Shown: positions 16,373 through 24,021 of the stretch, piece by piece
Layout: each line of letters opens with the position of its first letter
How positions within the stretch are numbered: the first letter of the stretch is position 1
From: JAIEPW01 sp964471915
Lineage (GTDB): Bacteria; Acidobacteriota; Terriglobia; Bryobacterales; Bryobacteraceae
Assembly (NCBI GenBank): GCA_964471915.1
Contig: CAYYID010000019.1
Coordinates: 26,992 to 90,991, forward strand
DNA length: 64,000 bases
Direction of reading: 5' to 3'
Position numbers and translations under genes: made by a program
The notes under the pieces: generated by a model
Databases searched by the model: none
What the model saw: only the letters and a program-made list of their open reading frames with translations
What the model was told of the DNA's origin: nothing

Positions 16373-18427
16373 ATGCGCCGCGCGACCGTCCTCCTCCTCC
16401 TCGCCCTCCCCCTGGCCGCCTCCGAAGAACTCGCCCGCTCCGTCACCATCTACCGCGACAACTGGGGCGTCCCCCACATCACCGGACCTACCGACGCCGC
16501 CTGCTCCTTCGGCTACGCCTACGCGCAAGCCGAAGACAACTTCTGGCAGGTGGAGGATAATTTCATCCGCGCCCTCGGCCGCGCCTCCGAGGTCTACGGC
16601 GAGAAAATGCTCGCCGAGGACTTGATCGTTCGGGCTCTCGAAATCCCTAAGCTCGCCCAGGCGGAGTACGCCCGCTACTCGCCCCAGATCCAGAAGATCG
16701 CCCAAGGCTACGTCGCCGGCCTCAACTGGTACCTCGCGAAGAACCCCAAGGCCAAACCCCGCCTCATCACGAAGTTCGAGCCCTGGCATCCCATCGCCTT
16801 CGCCAACTACGCCATCTACTTCAACTTCCTCTTCCGCCAGACCGGGCTCCGCACCGGCGAAATCACCCCCGTCGTCCCCGTGCAAGGCTCCAACATGTGG
16901 GCCATCACGCCCAAGAAGGCCGTCTCCGGCCGCGCCACCCTCTTCATGAACCCCCACCAGCCCTTCTTCGGCGTCGGCCAGTGGTACGAGGGCCACGTCA
17001 TGAGCAACGAGGGTTGGAACATGTCCGGCGCGTCCTTCTTCGGATCCATGTTTCCCACCATGGGCCACAACGAATTCCTCGGCTGGAGCCACACCGTCAA
17101 CAAGCCCGACGTCTACGACCTCTGGGAAGAGACCTTCGACAACCCCGCCGACCCGCTCGCCTACAAGTACGGCGCCGGCTACCGCAAGGCCACCGAGTGG
17201 TCCGAGTCCGTCACCGTCCAGGGCAAGACGCCCCGCAACTACAAGTTCACCAAGACCCACCACGGCCCCATCGTCGCGGAACGCAACGGCAAGAAGATCG
17301 CGCTCCGCTTCGGCAAGCTCTGGGAAGGCGGTCAGGTCGAGCAGCGCTACCGCATGGGCAAGGCGCGCAACTTCGCCGAATGGAAGCAGGCGATGTCGCT
17401 CACCAGCGTCGCCATGTTCAACGCCGTCTACGCCGACAAGGACGGCAACATCTTTTATGTCTCGAACGGCGCCATTCCCCGCCGCTCCCTCCGCTACGAC
17501 TGGTCGAAGCCCGTCCCCGGCTCCGACCCCGAGGCGGAATGGCAGGGCTATCATCCCTTCTCTGAGCTGCCGCAAGTCGCCAACCCGTCCTCCGGCTGGG
17601 TCCAGAACTGCAATTCCACGCCCTTCACCACCACCGTCGGCGAGGACAATCCGCGCGAGGACAAGTACCCGGCCTACATGTGGTCGGACCCCGACACCGC
17701 CCGCGCCCGCATCTCGCGCCGCATTCTCAACAACCGCGACAAATTCACCTTCGAGGAGTTCGAAAAGGCCTCCTGGGACACCTATGTGATCGAGGCCGAA
17801 ACCGATATCCCGCGCATCGCCGCGCGCTTCGCCGAGCTCCGCAAGTCCGATCCGGCGCGCGCCGCGCGCCTCGCTCCCGTCGTCGAAGAGCTCACCGAAT
17901 GGGACCACCGCGGCCGCTTCGACTCCGTCGCCATGACCCTCTACGTCCGCTGGGCCGAAAAGCACGCCGCCAATCCGCAACGCGACCCGGTGGAAAAACT
18001 CGAGGAAGTGGTCGCCGACCACGAGAAGGCCTTCGGCAAGTGGCGTGTCGCCTGGGGCGACGTCAACCGCTCCCAGCGCGTCCACACCTCGGGGGAACTG
18101 GAGACGTTCTCCGACGCCAAGCCCAGCGTCCCCATCGCCGGCGGCCCCGGCACCGTCGGCATCGTCTTCAACTTCTACACGCGCCCCGCCGAAGGCCAGA
18201 AGCTGCGCTATGGCGTCGCGGGACACTCCTTCGCCGGCGTCGTCGAGTTCGGACCCCAAGTGAAGGCGCGCACCATCCTCACCTTCGGCAACTCCGCCGA
18301 CCCCGCCTCGCCCCACTACTTCGACCAGGCCCAGCTCTACTCGAAGCAGCAGTATAAGGACGCCTGGTACACCCTCGCCGAGATCAAGGCTCACTCCAAG
18401 CGTGTCTATCGCCCCGGCATGAATTAA
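16373..18427 (+). CDS. Exported penicillin acylase family protein (S45)
   Basis: Ntn hydrolase of the penicillin/cephalosporin/acyl-homoserine-lactone acylase family. A signal peptide (MRRATVLLLLALPLAASEE) precedes the alpha chain, with YRDNWGVPHITGPTDAACSFGYAYAQAEDNFWQ read in two adjoining motif blocks. Autocleavage is expected before Ser173 in PVQGSNMWAI; the beta chain continues with SGRATLFMNPHQP and later GGPGTVGIVFNFYTRP. Start ATG 16373 is preferred over an in-frame upstream start because it begins the signal peptide. At 684 residues it is near the family norm. The substrate may be an acylated amide or lactone. A REP-like hairpin lies just after the stop. Confidence 0.93.
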   Translation: MRRATVLLLLALPLAASEELARSVTIYRDNWGVPHITGPTDAACSFGYAYAQAEDNFWQVEDNFIRALGRASEVYGEKMLAEDLIVRALEIPKLAQAEYARYSPQIQKIAQGYVAGLNWYLAKNPKAKPRLITKFEPWHPIAFANYAIYFNFLFRQTGLRTGEITPVVPVQGSNMWAITPKKAVSGRATLFMNPHQPFFGVGQWYEGHVMSNEGWNMSGASFFGSMFPTMGHNEFLGWSHTVNKPDVYDLWEETFDNPADPLAYKYGAGYRKATEWSESVTVQGKTPRNYKFTKTHHGPIVAERNGKKIALRFGKLWEGGQVEQRYRMGKARNFAEWKQAMSLTSVAMFNAVYADKDGNIFYVSNGAIPRRSLRYDWSKPVPGSDPEAEWQGYHPFSELPQVANPSSGWVQNCNSTPFTTTVGEDNPREDKYPAYMWSDPDTARARISRRILNNRDKFTFEEFEKASWDTYVIEAETDIPRIAARFAELRKSDPARAARLAPVVEELTEWDHRGRFDSVAMTLYVRWAEKHAANPQRDPVEKLEEVVADHEKAFGKWRVAWGDVNRSQRVHTSGELETFSDAKPSVPIAGGPGTVGIVFNFYTRPAEGQKLRYGVAGHSFAGVVEFGPQVKARTILTFGNSADPASPHYFDQAQLYSKQQYKDAWYTLAEIKAHSKRVYRPGMN

Positions 18428-18431
18428 GCAA

Positions 18432-18468
18432 ACTGGGCCGCGACCGCGAGGGAGCGGCAAGCCCCAGT
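18432..18468. repeat. REP-like intergenic hairpin, copy 2
   Basis: Second copy of the element seen at 10151-10184. The left arm is ACTGGG-CCGC, the loop 12 bases, and the right arm GCGG, a CAAGC bulge, then CCCAGT. The outer stem bases differ from copy 1 on both arms yet still pair, so the structure rather than the exact sequence is kept. It sits in the gap between the penicillin acylase and the oxygenase gene. Confidence 0.55.
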
Positions 18469-18536
18469 CGCCTCGCACTAACGCCACCGCAAGATCCGGA
18501 GCGCGCTCCAGCGCCCCAATCCGCTAGCCTGAGGCC

Positions 18537-19211
18537 GTGAACCTCGACGAAACCCATCTCTGGGAGCATGGCTTCGCCTCCGCCGGCCCCGTGCTGAACC
18601 AGGACGCCTGCGCGCATCTCATCCGCTCTTACGCTGACCCCGCGCTCTTCCGCTCCCGGATCGAAATGTCCCGCTACCGCTTCGGACAAGGCGACTACCA
18701 GTACTTCGCCGATCCGCTCCCCCAGCCCGTCGCATCACTCCGGGAACGCTTCTACACGCTCCTCGCCCCGCTCGCCGACCGTTGGATGGACGCTCTCGGG
18801 CTCCCCCAGCGCTACCCAGCCGATCTCGCCGCCTTCCGCGCCCACTGCCGCGCCCACGGCCAGGCCAAGCCCACGCCCTTGCTGCTGCACTACGAAACCG
18901 GTGGCTACAACTGCCTCCACCAGGACCTCTACGGCGACATCGTCTTCCCCTTGCAGGTGGTTATCTGTCTGTCCACACCCGGCGAGGACTTCACCGGCGG
19001 CGAGTTCCTGATCGTCGAACAACGCCCCCGCGCCCAGTCCGTGGGCCACGCGATTCCGCTCCGCCAGGGCGAAGCACTGGTGTTCAGCACCCGCTACCGC
19101 CCCGTGAAGGGATCCCGCGGTTTCTACCGCGCCAACCTGAAGCACGGTGTCAGCCGCGTCCTTTCCGGTACCCGCTACACCCTCGGCATCATCCTCCACG
19201 ACGCCAGCTAG
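18537..19211 (+). CDS. 2OG-Fe(II) dioxygenase (prolyl-hydroxylase-like)
   Basis: Double-stranded beta-helix oxygenase using 2-oxoglutarate, oxygen and Fe(II). The iron triad is seen as the HxD in NCLHQDLYGD and the distal His in NLKHGVSRV; the Arg in GTRYTLGIILHDA would hold the 2-oxoglutarate carboxylate. GGEFLIVEQRPR is the typical strand that follows the jellyroll turn. Length 224 residues with a GTG start. The substrate, a protein or a small molecule, is unknown; the layout resembles proteins annotated as 2OG oxygenases of the PiuC/prolyl 4-hydroxylase group. It lies ~300 bp upstream of the gasdermin gene on the same strand; no functional link is shown. Confidence 0.85.
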   Translation: MNLDETHLWEHGFASAGPVLNQDACAHLIRSYADPALFRSRIEMSRYRFGQGDYQYFADPLPQPVASLRERFYTLLAPLADRWMDALGLPQRYPADLAAFRAHCRAHGQAKPTPLLLHYETGGYNCLHQDLYGDIVFPLQVVICLSTPGEDFTGGEFLIVEQRPRAQSVGHAIPLRQGEALVFSTRYRPVKGSRGFYRANLKHGVSRVLSGTRYTLGIILHDAS

Positions 19212-19509
19212 AGAGGCTAATTCGGGGGTTCCCCCGCCAGGGGGTACTTCGGGGGGGTCCAGGGGGTAGCCGGGGGTCAAATTCCGCAGCGCAACACCGG
19301 CACGGCCCTTGCAATCCAGTCATCGCCAAGACTTCAAATTCGGCATAGGGCCACTCTGGCGAGCGACCCGAGCACCCATCCCAAGGCCGGCATGGGGTGA
19401 GCCAGCTTGCGATCACAGCCGGCGCGGCGATATTTTTCTTTTGTCTGCAACCACTTGCGGGAACCGAGCTGGCGGGCGGCGGGACACCTCCGGGCAGACT
19501 CGAAGCGCC
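19212..19509. other. Intergenic region upstream of the gasdermin gene
   Basis: 298 bases with no credible gene. The left part (about 19225-19276) holds five G tracts of five to seven bases with short spacers, a possible G-quadruplex or a degenerate repeat. The right part carries a sigma70-like promoter at 19407-19436. No clear ribosome-binding site precedes the gasdermin ATG. The bases between show no hairpin with a T tract. Confidence 0.5.
19407..19436 (+). promoter_or_regulatory. Candidate sigma70-like promoter for the gasdermin gene
   Basis: TTGCGA (19407-19412) and TATTTT (19431-19436) are separated by 18 bases, giving a predicted transcript start near 19443 and a 5' leader of about 65 bases. 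The surrounding DNA is GC-rich, so the A/T-rich -10 stands out. Motif-based only. Confidence 0.4.
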
Positions 19510-20280
19510 ATGGGTTTCTGTTCCGACCGATCCACACAGTTCCTGAAAGATCTCGGCTACAACGTCGTGCGCCATCCGTCGGCGGCGATCGAGCCGTTGC
19601 AACTGATCGCCGCCGCGCGGGGCGCGGCGGGCATCGCCGGGCGGCTGGAGCACCTGCTCCGCGCGGGAGCGGCGGCCGAACTGCCGGAGATCCACCGCGA
19701 CGCTCCAGCCGCCGGCATCGAGGGGCTGACGTCGTCCACGATCCAGTACGGTGTGGGCTGCGCGCTGCTCTCCAATTGCATCGCGGCGCTGGGCGGCGGC
19801 AGCGTCAGTCTGCACGCGCAACGCGAGACCGGGATCCGTTTCCGCTACCGCGACGTCCGAACGGACTGGGCGCTGCCGCTGGAGGCCGGCCGGTTCCTGG
19901 CGTCCGCGCCGCTCGACGGCGCGAATCCGCTGCTGGCGGACCATATCCTGGGGCACGGCGATTTGTACCTGATCACGCGCGTCGTGAAGTCGCGCCGGTT
20001 CCAGTTGGAGTTCGAGGATCAGGGAGCGCTCGCGGCGGGCTTCGAGCTGCGCGGCGTGACCCCGGAGGTTCGGGTGCGCCAGGAGAGCGAGCGGGTGCTG
20101 GCGTTCGAGGGCGAGCAGCCGGTGGTGTTCGGGTTCCAGTGCTTCCGGATCGGCTTGCGGGACGGCCGGGTGAGCCTGGCGCCGGCGCGGGCAGGCTCGG
20201 TGGCGGCGGACACGGGCGCGGGAAGTCCGGAGCTGCTCGCGCGGCACGGGCTGCTGGATCTGGCCGCTTCGCGCCAGTAG
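19510..20280 (+). CDS. Bacterial gasdermin (pore-forming cell-death effector)
   Basis: Member of the bacterial gasdermin family, which forms large membrane pores after proteolytic removal of a short C-terminal tail and kills the cell, typically to stop phage. The N-terminus MGFCSDRSTQFLKDLGYNVV is the family signature; Cys4 occupies the position that is palmitoylated in characterised members, and the tail caps that lipid pocket. Further matching blocks are IEPLQLIAA, GLTSSTIQYGVGCALLSN, and the late strands PVVFGFQCFRI. 256 residues is the usual size. After the fold (about residue 225) comes SVAADTGAGSPELLARHGLL, a linker plus helix that fits the inhibitory tail. I start at ATG 19510 because it gives the MGFC terminus; the frame is open further upstream. 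No protease gene adjoins it. The next gene starts 2 bp after its stop. Confidence 0.9.
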   Translation: MGFCSDRSTQFLKDLGYNVVRHPSAAIEPLQLIAAARGAAGIAGRLEHLLRAGAAAELPEIHRDAPAAGIEGLTSSTIQYGVGCALLSNCIAALGGGSVSLHAQRETGIRFRYRDVRTDWALPLEAGRFLASAPLDGANPLLADHILGHGDLYLITRVVKSRRFQLEFEDQGALAAGFELRGVTPEVRVRQESERVLAFEGEQPVVFGFQCFRIGLRDGRVSLAPARAGSVAADTGAGSPELLARHGLLDLAASRQ

Positions 20281-20282
20281 CT

Positions 20283-20690
20283 ATGATGCGACGTCAGATG
20301 CTCCTGTTACGGGTCGTCTTGGCCGTCTGTCTGGCCGTTCCGCTTTTCGCCCAGGGCAAGGGTAGTGGCAAGCGCAACCAGCCCGGCATCTTCACGGATG
20401 CAGATCGCCGCGTCGTTCGGGATTGGGCGCGTGCGGCCACACCGTGGGCGTTGCCGCCCGGCCTGGCGCAGCGCGGGCAGTTGCCGCCGGGGATGCAGAA
20501 GAAGCTTGCCCGTGGCGGGACCCTGCCTCCGGGAATCGCGAAGAAGTTCAGTCCCTTCCCGCCGGATCTCAGCGGACGGCTCAGTCCGTTGCCGCCGGGG
20601 TGCGCCTGCGACCGGGTTTTCCTGGACGGCCGGGCGCTGGTGATCGCGCGCGCTACTCAGGTGATCCTCGATGTCATCGACGTGTTTTGA
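20283..20690 (+). CDS. Small secreted protein with PPG repeats
   Basis: 135-residue protein with a signal peptide (MLLLRVVLAVCLAVPLFAQ). The mature part has repeated LPPG units (ALPPGLAQRGQLPPGMQKKL, then GTLPPGIAKKF and PLPPGCAC), then a short strand-rich end, ATQVILDVIDVF. Proteins with this LPPG-K-L pattern and a terminal strand resemble the RcnB/CigR-like secreted group and are frequent in acidobacteria; the function is unknown. ATG 20283 is 2 bp after the gasdermin stop, so the two are probably on one transcript, although no Shine-Dalgarno is obvious. Its export contrasts with the cytoplasmic/inner-membrane location expected of the gasdermin. Confidence 0.7.
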   Translation: MMRRQMLLLRVVLAVCLAVPLFAQGKGSGKRNQPGIFTDADRRVVRDWARAATPWALPPGLAQRGQLPPGMQKKLARGGTLPPGIAKKFSPFPPDLSGRLSPLPPGCACDRVFLDGRALVIARATQVILDVIDVF

Positions 20691-20748
20691 GCTCGCTGCA
20701 CGTTCGGCGCGCGAAAGTCTGTGCCCTTGCGGATGATATTCTTGGCGC

Positions 20749-21645
20749 ATGATCGCTGCGCTAACCGCAACAGCACTGGCGGCCTTCCTCGGGTTTGAGC
20801 CATCCCTGAAACCGCGCTGGCGCGCAGGGGACGAGTTTACCGTCGAGATCATCAGGAAGCGCGAGGACTCACGGCGTCCCGCAAGCAACGGCACGTCGAC
20901 CACCCGGGTACGGGCCAAGGTACTGGAGACAGAACCAGCCCGCAGTGTGGTCGACTGGGTGCCTGGACCGACCTCGTTCTCCAATGCGGCCGTGGCTCAG
21001 AACCCGATCCTGTTGAAATCAGCCGATGCGCTCAAGGACGTCCATCTGGAGTTGATCCTTGATGAAGACGGTAACTACTCCGGGCTGCGCAACGAGTCTG
21101 AGGTCAGCGCGAAGCTGGAGAACATGTTACGGATCATGCTCAGCGAGTGGGGTTCGGAGCCGCAGGTCCAGAATTCGATCCGGCAGGTGTTAAACCCACA
21201 AGTGCTGCTCGGATCAGTCACCCGTGAGGCGCAGATGTACTTCTCACTCGGCGGCGTCGAACTCAAGCAAGGATTCTCGGTCGAAGCTCCGGTGCAATAC
21301 CCGAATCCACTGGGATCCGGGGTCCTCAAGGCCGTAATGAGGGTGGCCGTTTCGTCATTCGAAGCGTCGGAGGTTCGGGCGCGGATCTCGACACGCTTCG
21401 ATGCGGAGGTTCTGCGCGACATGACCCTGAAATTGCTCCAACAGGCAGGGGGCAATGCGAGCGCAGAGGAGATCGCCAAGCTGCCGTCGCTGCAGGTAAC
21501 GGACGAAACCGAAGGCGCGGCGGACCCGCGTATCGGATTGGCCACGCAACTGAGTGTCACGAGAGCCACCACGATGGGACCGCAATTGAACCGCTTAGAC
21601 GAGTGGCGTTTCCGCCTCGTAGACCGCCCAGTTCCTCGGCAATGA
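20749..21645 (+). CDS. Secreted hypothetical protein, 298 aa
   Basis: I do not recognise this protein. It begins MIAALTATALAAFLGFEPS, a weak signal peptide, then a strand-rich chain (RWRAGDEFTVEIIRKRE) like periplasmic proteins that score a measured response, with a helix near AEEIAKLPSLQV and an end at RFRLVDRPVP. No catalytic motif is visible. Base composition is less GC-extreme than most of the window. It is on the same strand, 58 bp after the PPG protein, so it may belong to the gasdermin transcript or be independent. Confidence 0.6.
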   Translation: MIAALTATALAAFLGFEPSLKPRWRAGDEFTVEIIRKREDSRRPASNGTSTTRVRAKVLETEPARSVVDWVPGPTSFSNAAVAQNPILLKSADALKDVHLELILDEDGNYSGLRNESEVSAKLENMLRIMLSEWGSEPQVQNSIRQVLNPQVLLGSVTREAQMYFSLGGVELKQGFSVEAPVQYPNPLGSGVLKAVMRVAVSSFEASEVRARISTRFDAEVLRDMTLKLLQQAGGNASAEEIAKLPSLQVTDETEGAADPRIGLATQLSVTRATTMGPQLNRLDEWRFRLVDRPVPRQ

Positions 21646-21662
21646 TCCCGGTCCCGGCCGTT

Positions 21663-22283
21663 TCAGGAGCTGTAAGCCCGCAACACGCCGAACAGCACCA
21701 GCCACAGCACGCCCATCAGGTGCCAGTACCAGGTGACGACCGCGATCAGCTCAAAGCGGCGCCGCGCCAGCGGACTCCAGGTGCGGTACAGTGCCCACCC
21801 GATCGCCGCCAGGCCGCCCGCAAGGTGCAGGCCGTGGCCCGCCGTGAAGATGTAGTAGAACGACGCGTGCGGGTTCTCCACCAGGAACGAGCCCTGCTGA
21901 ATCAACTGCCGCCAGCTCAGCGTCTGCAGCACCAGGAATACGAGACCCATCCCCGCCGCGGCCGTGAGCCACTGGCGGAAGAGCCGGTGGCGCGCGCGGC
22001 GATAAAAGCGGTGCGCGGCTTCGATGGCCGCCGAAGAAACGACGATCACCGCGCTCGAGTACCAGAGCAGCGGCGGCAGGTGCACTTCCTGCCAGAAGGC
22101 GCGGGTCTGGGCGCGCCACAGGAACGCGGCAATCAGCGCGGCGAAGGTAAACACCAGGTACCCGAAGAAGCACAGCAGGAACATCCAGAACAGGCCGCTG
22201 GGGCGGCGCGGTTCCTCGAGCGCCGCGGGCAGGACCACGACTTCTCCGGTGCGTTCGGCGCGGGGACTGATGAGTTCGGACAT
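21663..22283 (-). CDS. Cytochrome c oxidase subunit III-like protein
   Basis: Polytopic subunit of a haem-copper oxidase. Five hydrophobic segments are visible, e.g. SGLFWMFLLCFFGYLVFTF and a final WHLMGVLWLVLFGVLRAY. The characteristic block HASFYYIFTAGHGLHLAGG and the late WYWHLMGV match CtaE/CoxC. The 206-residue length fits the five-helix short form. No subunits I, II or IV are adjacent, so this copy is detached from an oxidase operon. It converges with the secreted hypothetical on its left. Confidence 0.9.
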   Translation of the reverse strand: MSELISPRAERTGEVVVLPAALEEPRRPSGLFWMFLLCFFGYLVFTFAALIAAFLWRAQTRAFWQEVHLPPLLWYSSAVIVVSSAAIEAAHRFYRRARHRLFRQWLTAAAGMGLVFLVLQTLSWRQLIQQGSFLVENPHASFYYIFTAGHGLHLAGGLAAIGWALYRTWSPLARRRFELIAVVTWYWHLMGVLWLVLFGVLRAYSS

Positions 22284-22303
22284 ACTGCGGGGACTTTCTC
22301 AGG

Positions 22304-23077
22304 CTAGATCATTTTGCGCCGGGCGGCCTTGCCGGTCGCTTGCGCTCCCGGTTCTGAGATGACAGCGGGATCGATGGCGCGGTATTTTCCGATCTCCAGG
22401 CCCCCGATCTCCAGGCGGCCGATGCGCGTGCGCACCAGCTTCAGGACCTTGGCGCCCAGGGCCTCCACCATGCGGCGCACCTGGCGGTTGCGGCCCTCGG
22501 TGATGGTGATCTCGAAGTGGGTGTATTTGCCGGAGTCGCGCAGGCGGATGCCTGGGGTGGGCCGGGTGGGTCCGTCGGCCAGCTCGACGCCGTGGCGCAG
22601 CCGGTCGAGCTGCTCCTCGGTAAGCACCTGCGAGGCCTTCACCAGGTACGTCTTGGGGACCTTGTGCTCCGGGTTGGTGGTGCGCTCGGCGAACTGCGCG
22701 TCGTTGGTGATCAGCAGCAGGCCGGTGGTGTCCTGGTCCAGGCGGCCGACGGGGAACACCCACTGGCCGATGTCCGGCAGCAGGTCATAGACGGTGGGCC
22801 GGCCCTCGGGATCCTTGTAAGTGGTCAGGTAGCCTTTGGGCTTGTACAGGACGTAGTACACCTTCTGACGGGCGGACAGGGGCTTGCCGTCGAAGTTAAC
22901 CTGGTCGCGCGCGAAGTCGATCCAGTGGTCCGGGTTCTCGATGCGGCGGCCATTGACGGTAACGCGGCCCGCGTGGATCCAACTGCGGGCCTCGGTCCGG
23001 GAGCCCAGGCCGAACTTCGACAGCACGCGTTCCAGCGTCTTCAACGGACGCTTGCCGCTTACGCCGCGGGCGCCCAT
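22304..23077 (-). CDS. rluB: 23S rRNA pseudouridine synthase, RsuA/RluB family
   Basis: Pseudouridine synthase acting on ribosomal RNA. An N-terminal S4 RNA-binding domain (LERVLSKFGLGSRTEARSWI, GRVTVNGRRIENP) is followed by the catalytic domain with the Asp in VGRLDQDTTGLLLITND and RNRQVRRMVEALG. The 257-residue length and S4 domain fit RluB best, with RsuA/RluE/RluF as alternatives. ATG 23077 (MGARGVSGKRPLKTL) is the start; a much longer open frame upstream is the out-of-frame shadow of the MBL gene. It overlaps the 3' end of that gene by 19 bp, which implies one transcript with lipA. Confidence 0.9.
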   Translation of the reverse strand: MGARGVSGKRPLKTLERVLSKFGLGSRTEARSWIHAGRVTVNGRRIENPDHWIDFARDQVNFDGKPLSARQKVYYVLYKPKGYLTTYKDPEGRPTVYDLLPDIGQWVFPVGRLDQDTTGLLLITNDAQFAERTTNPEHKVPKTYLVKASQVLTEEQLDRLRHGVELADGPTRPTPGIRLRDSGKYTHFEITITEGRNRQVRRMVEALGAKVLKLVRTRIGRLEIGGLEIGKYRAIDPAVISEPGAQATGKAARRKMI

Positions 23078-24021
23078 TGGACCGCCTGGTCCGCGTCCGG
23101 CGCGGCGCTGACACGTCCCAGCCGCCGCATGTATTCGAGGTGCGCGAGAATCTCGAGCACTGCGAAATGATAGTGGAACGCGGAGAGCTTGCGCTGCCAC
23201 ATTTCCTCGACCACGTGGTGCGCGGTGGTCGGGCTCTTGGCCAGGACGCCGAGAATCTGGCCGCAGCGCTCCTCGTGGTGCTGGTGCGTGGCCCGGATCC
23301 ACTCGGCGTGGCCGCGGAACGGGCCGCCGTGCGAAGGGAGCACGGTCTCGATGGGATAGGGGATCAGCATCGAGAGCGATTCCAGGTACTGTCCGAGGGT
23401 GTCTTTCTCGGGGTGCCAGGTGATGTTCGGCGTGATGTGCTCCAGGATGTGGTCGCCGGAGATCAGGAACTTGTGCTCCAGCGAGTAGAGGCACAGGTGG
23501 CCGGGCGAGTGGCCCGGGGTCCAGACGAACTCGAGGGTGCCGTGCGCGACCTTCAACCGCTCGCCGCCGTGGAGCGGCCAGGCCGGCTCCAGCTTGCGGA
23601 ACGAAGCGCGGATCTGGGTGAAGGACTTGTGGACCCGCTCCTGGAGTTCCTTCGGCGTGCCCGCCGAGGCCAGCGCGCGGTCGAAGAACGCCATGTTGCG
23701 GCCGGTGTTGGCGGACTGGGCTAGGTACTCGGCCTCCTGGTGGTGCATCAGCAGGTCCGCGCCGGTAAGGTCCAGGATGTGCGCGGCCAGGCCCACGTGG
23801 TCCGGGTGCATGTGGGTGATGCACAGCTTGCGGATGTCTTTCCAGGCGAGGCCGCCTTCGGCCAGGCCTTTTTCGAGCGCCGCGAAGCACTCGTCGGTTC
23901 CGAAGCCGGAGTCGACAAGCATCCAGCCGTCCTCGAGCTGGACGACGTGGACGTTCACGGTGTCGAGTTCCCAGGGCAGCGGAAGGTTAATGGAGTGGAC
24001 GCCGGGTGCGACTTCGATCAT
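23059..24021 (-). CDS. MBL-fold metallohydrolase
   Basis: Zinc hydrolase of the glyoxalase II-like group. Metal motifs in order: CITHMHPDHVGLAAH (HxHxDH), VWTPGHSPGHLCLY and SGDHILEHITP. The C-terminal third (from VEEMWQRKLSAFHYHFAVLE) forms the winged helix seen in LACTB2/RNase-Z-like relatives. 320 residues. Its start overlaps the lipA stop by 4 bp (ATGA), and its end overlaps rluB by 19 bp. Substrate unknown; thioesters or hydroxyacyl thiols are typical of the group. Confidence 0.88.
   Translation of the reverse strand: MIEVAPGVHSINLPLPWELDTVNVHVVQLEDGWMLVDSGFGTDECFAALEKGLAEGGLAWKDIRKLCITHMHPDHVGLAAHILDLTGADLLMHHQEAEYLAQSANTGRNMAFFDRALASAGTPKELQERVHKSFTQIRASFRKLEPAWPLHGGERLKVAHGTLEFVWTPGHSPGHLCLYSLEHKFLISGDHILEHITPNITWHPEKDTLGQYLESLSMLIPYPIETVLPSHGGPFRGHAEWIRATHQHHEERCGQILGVLAKSPTTAHHVVEEMWQRKLSAFHYHFAVLEILAHLEYMRRLGRVSAAPDADQAVQWAPAA

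Noticed and set aside
15458..18427. ClpP or the penicillin acylase as the activating protease of the gasdermin
   Set aside because: ClpP is a general degradative subunit, the acylase is exported and cleaves amides, and neither is adjacent; no evidence beyond proximity of a few kb.
16217..18487. 756-residue minus-strand frame opposite the penicillin acylase
   Set aside because: Gly/Asp/Val-rich shadow of the coding strand with no recognisable domain.
22304..23890. 528-residue open frame including rluB
   Set aside because: The first half is the out-of-frame shadow of the MBL hydrolase; only the part from ATG 23077 has the S4 and synthase motifs.
23059..24021. Defence-related role for the second MBL-fold protein
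   Set aside because: It overlaps lipA and rluB in a housekeeping-type operon and has a glyoxalase-like layout.
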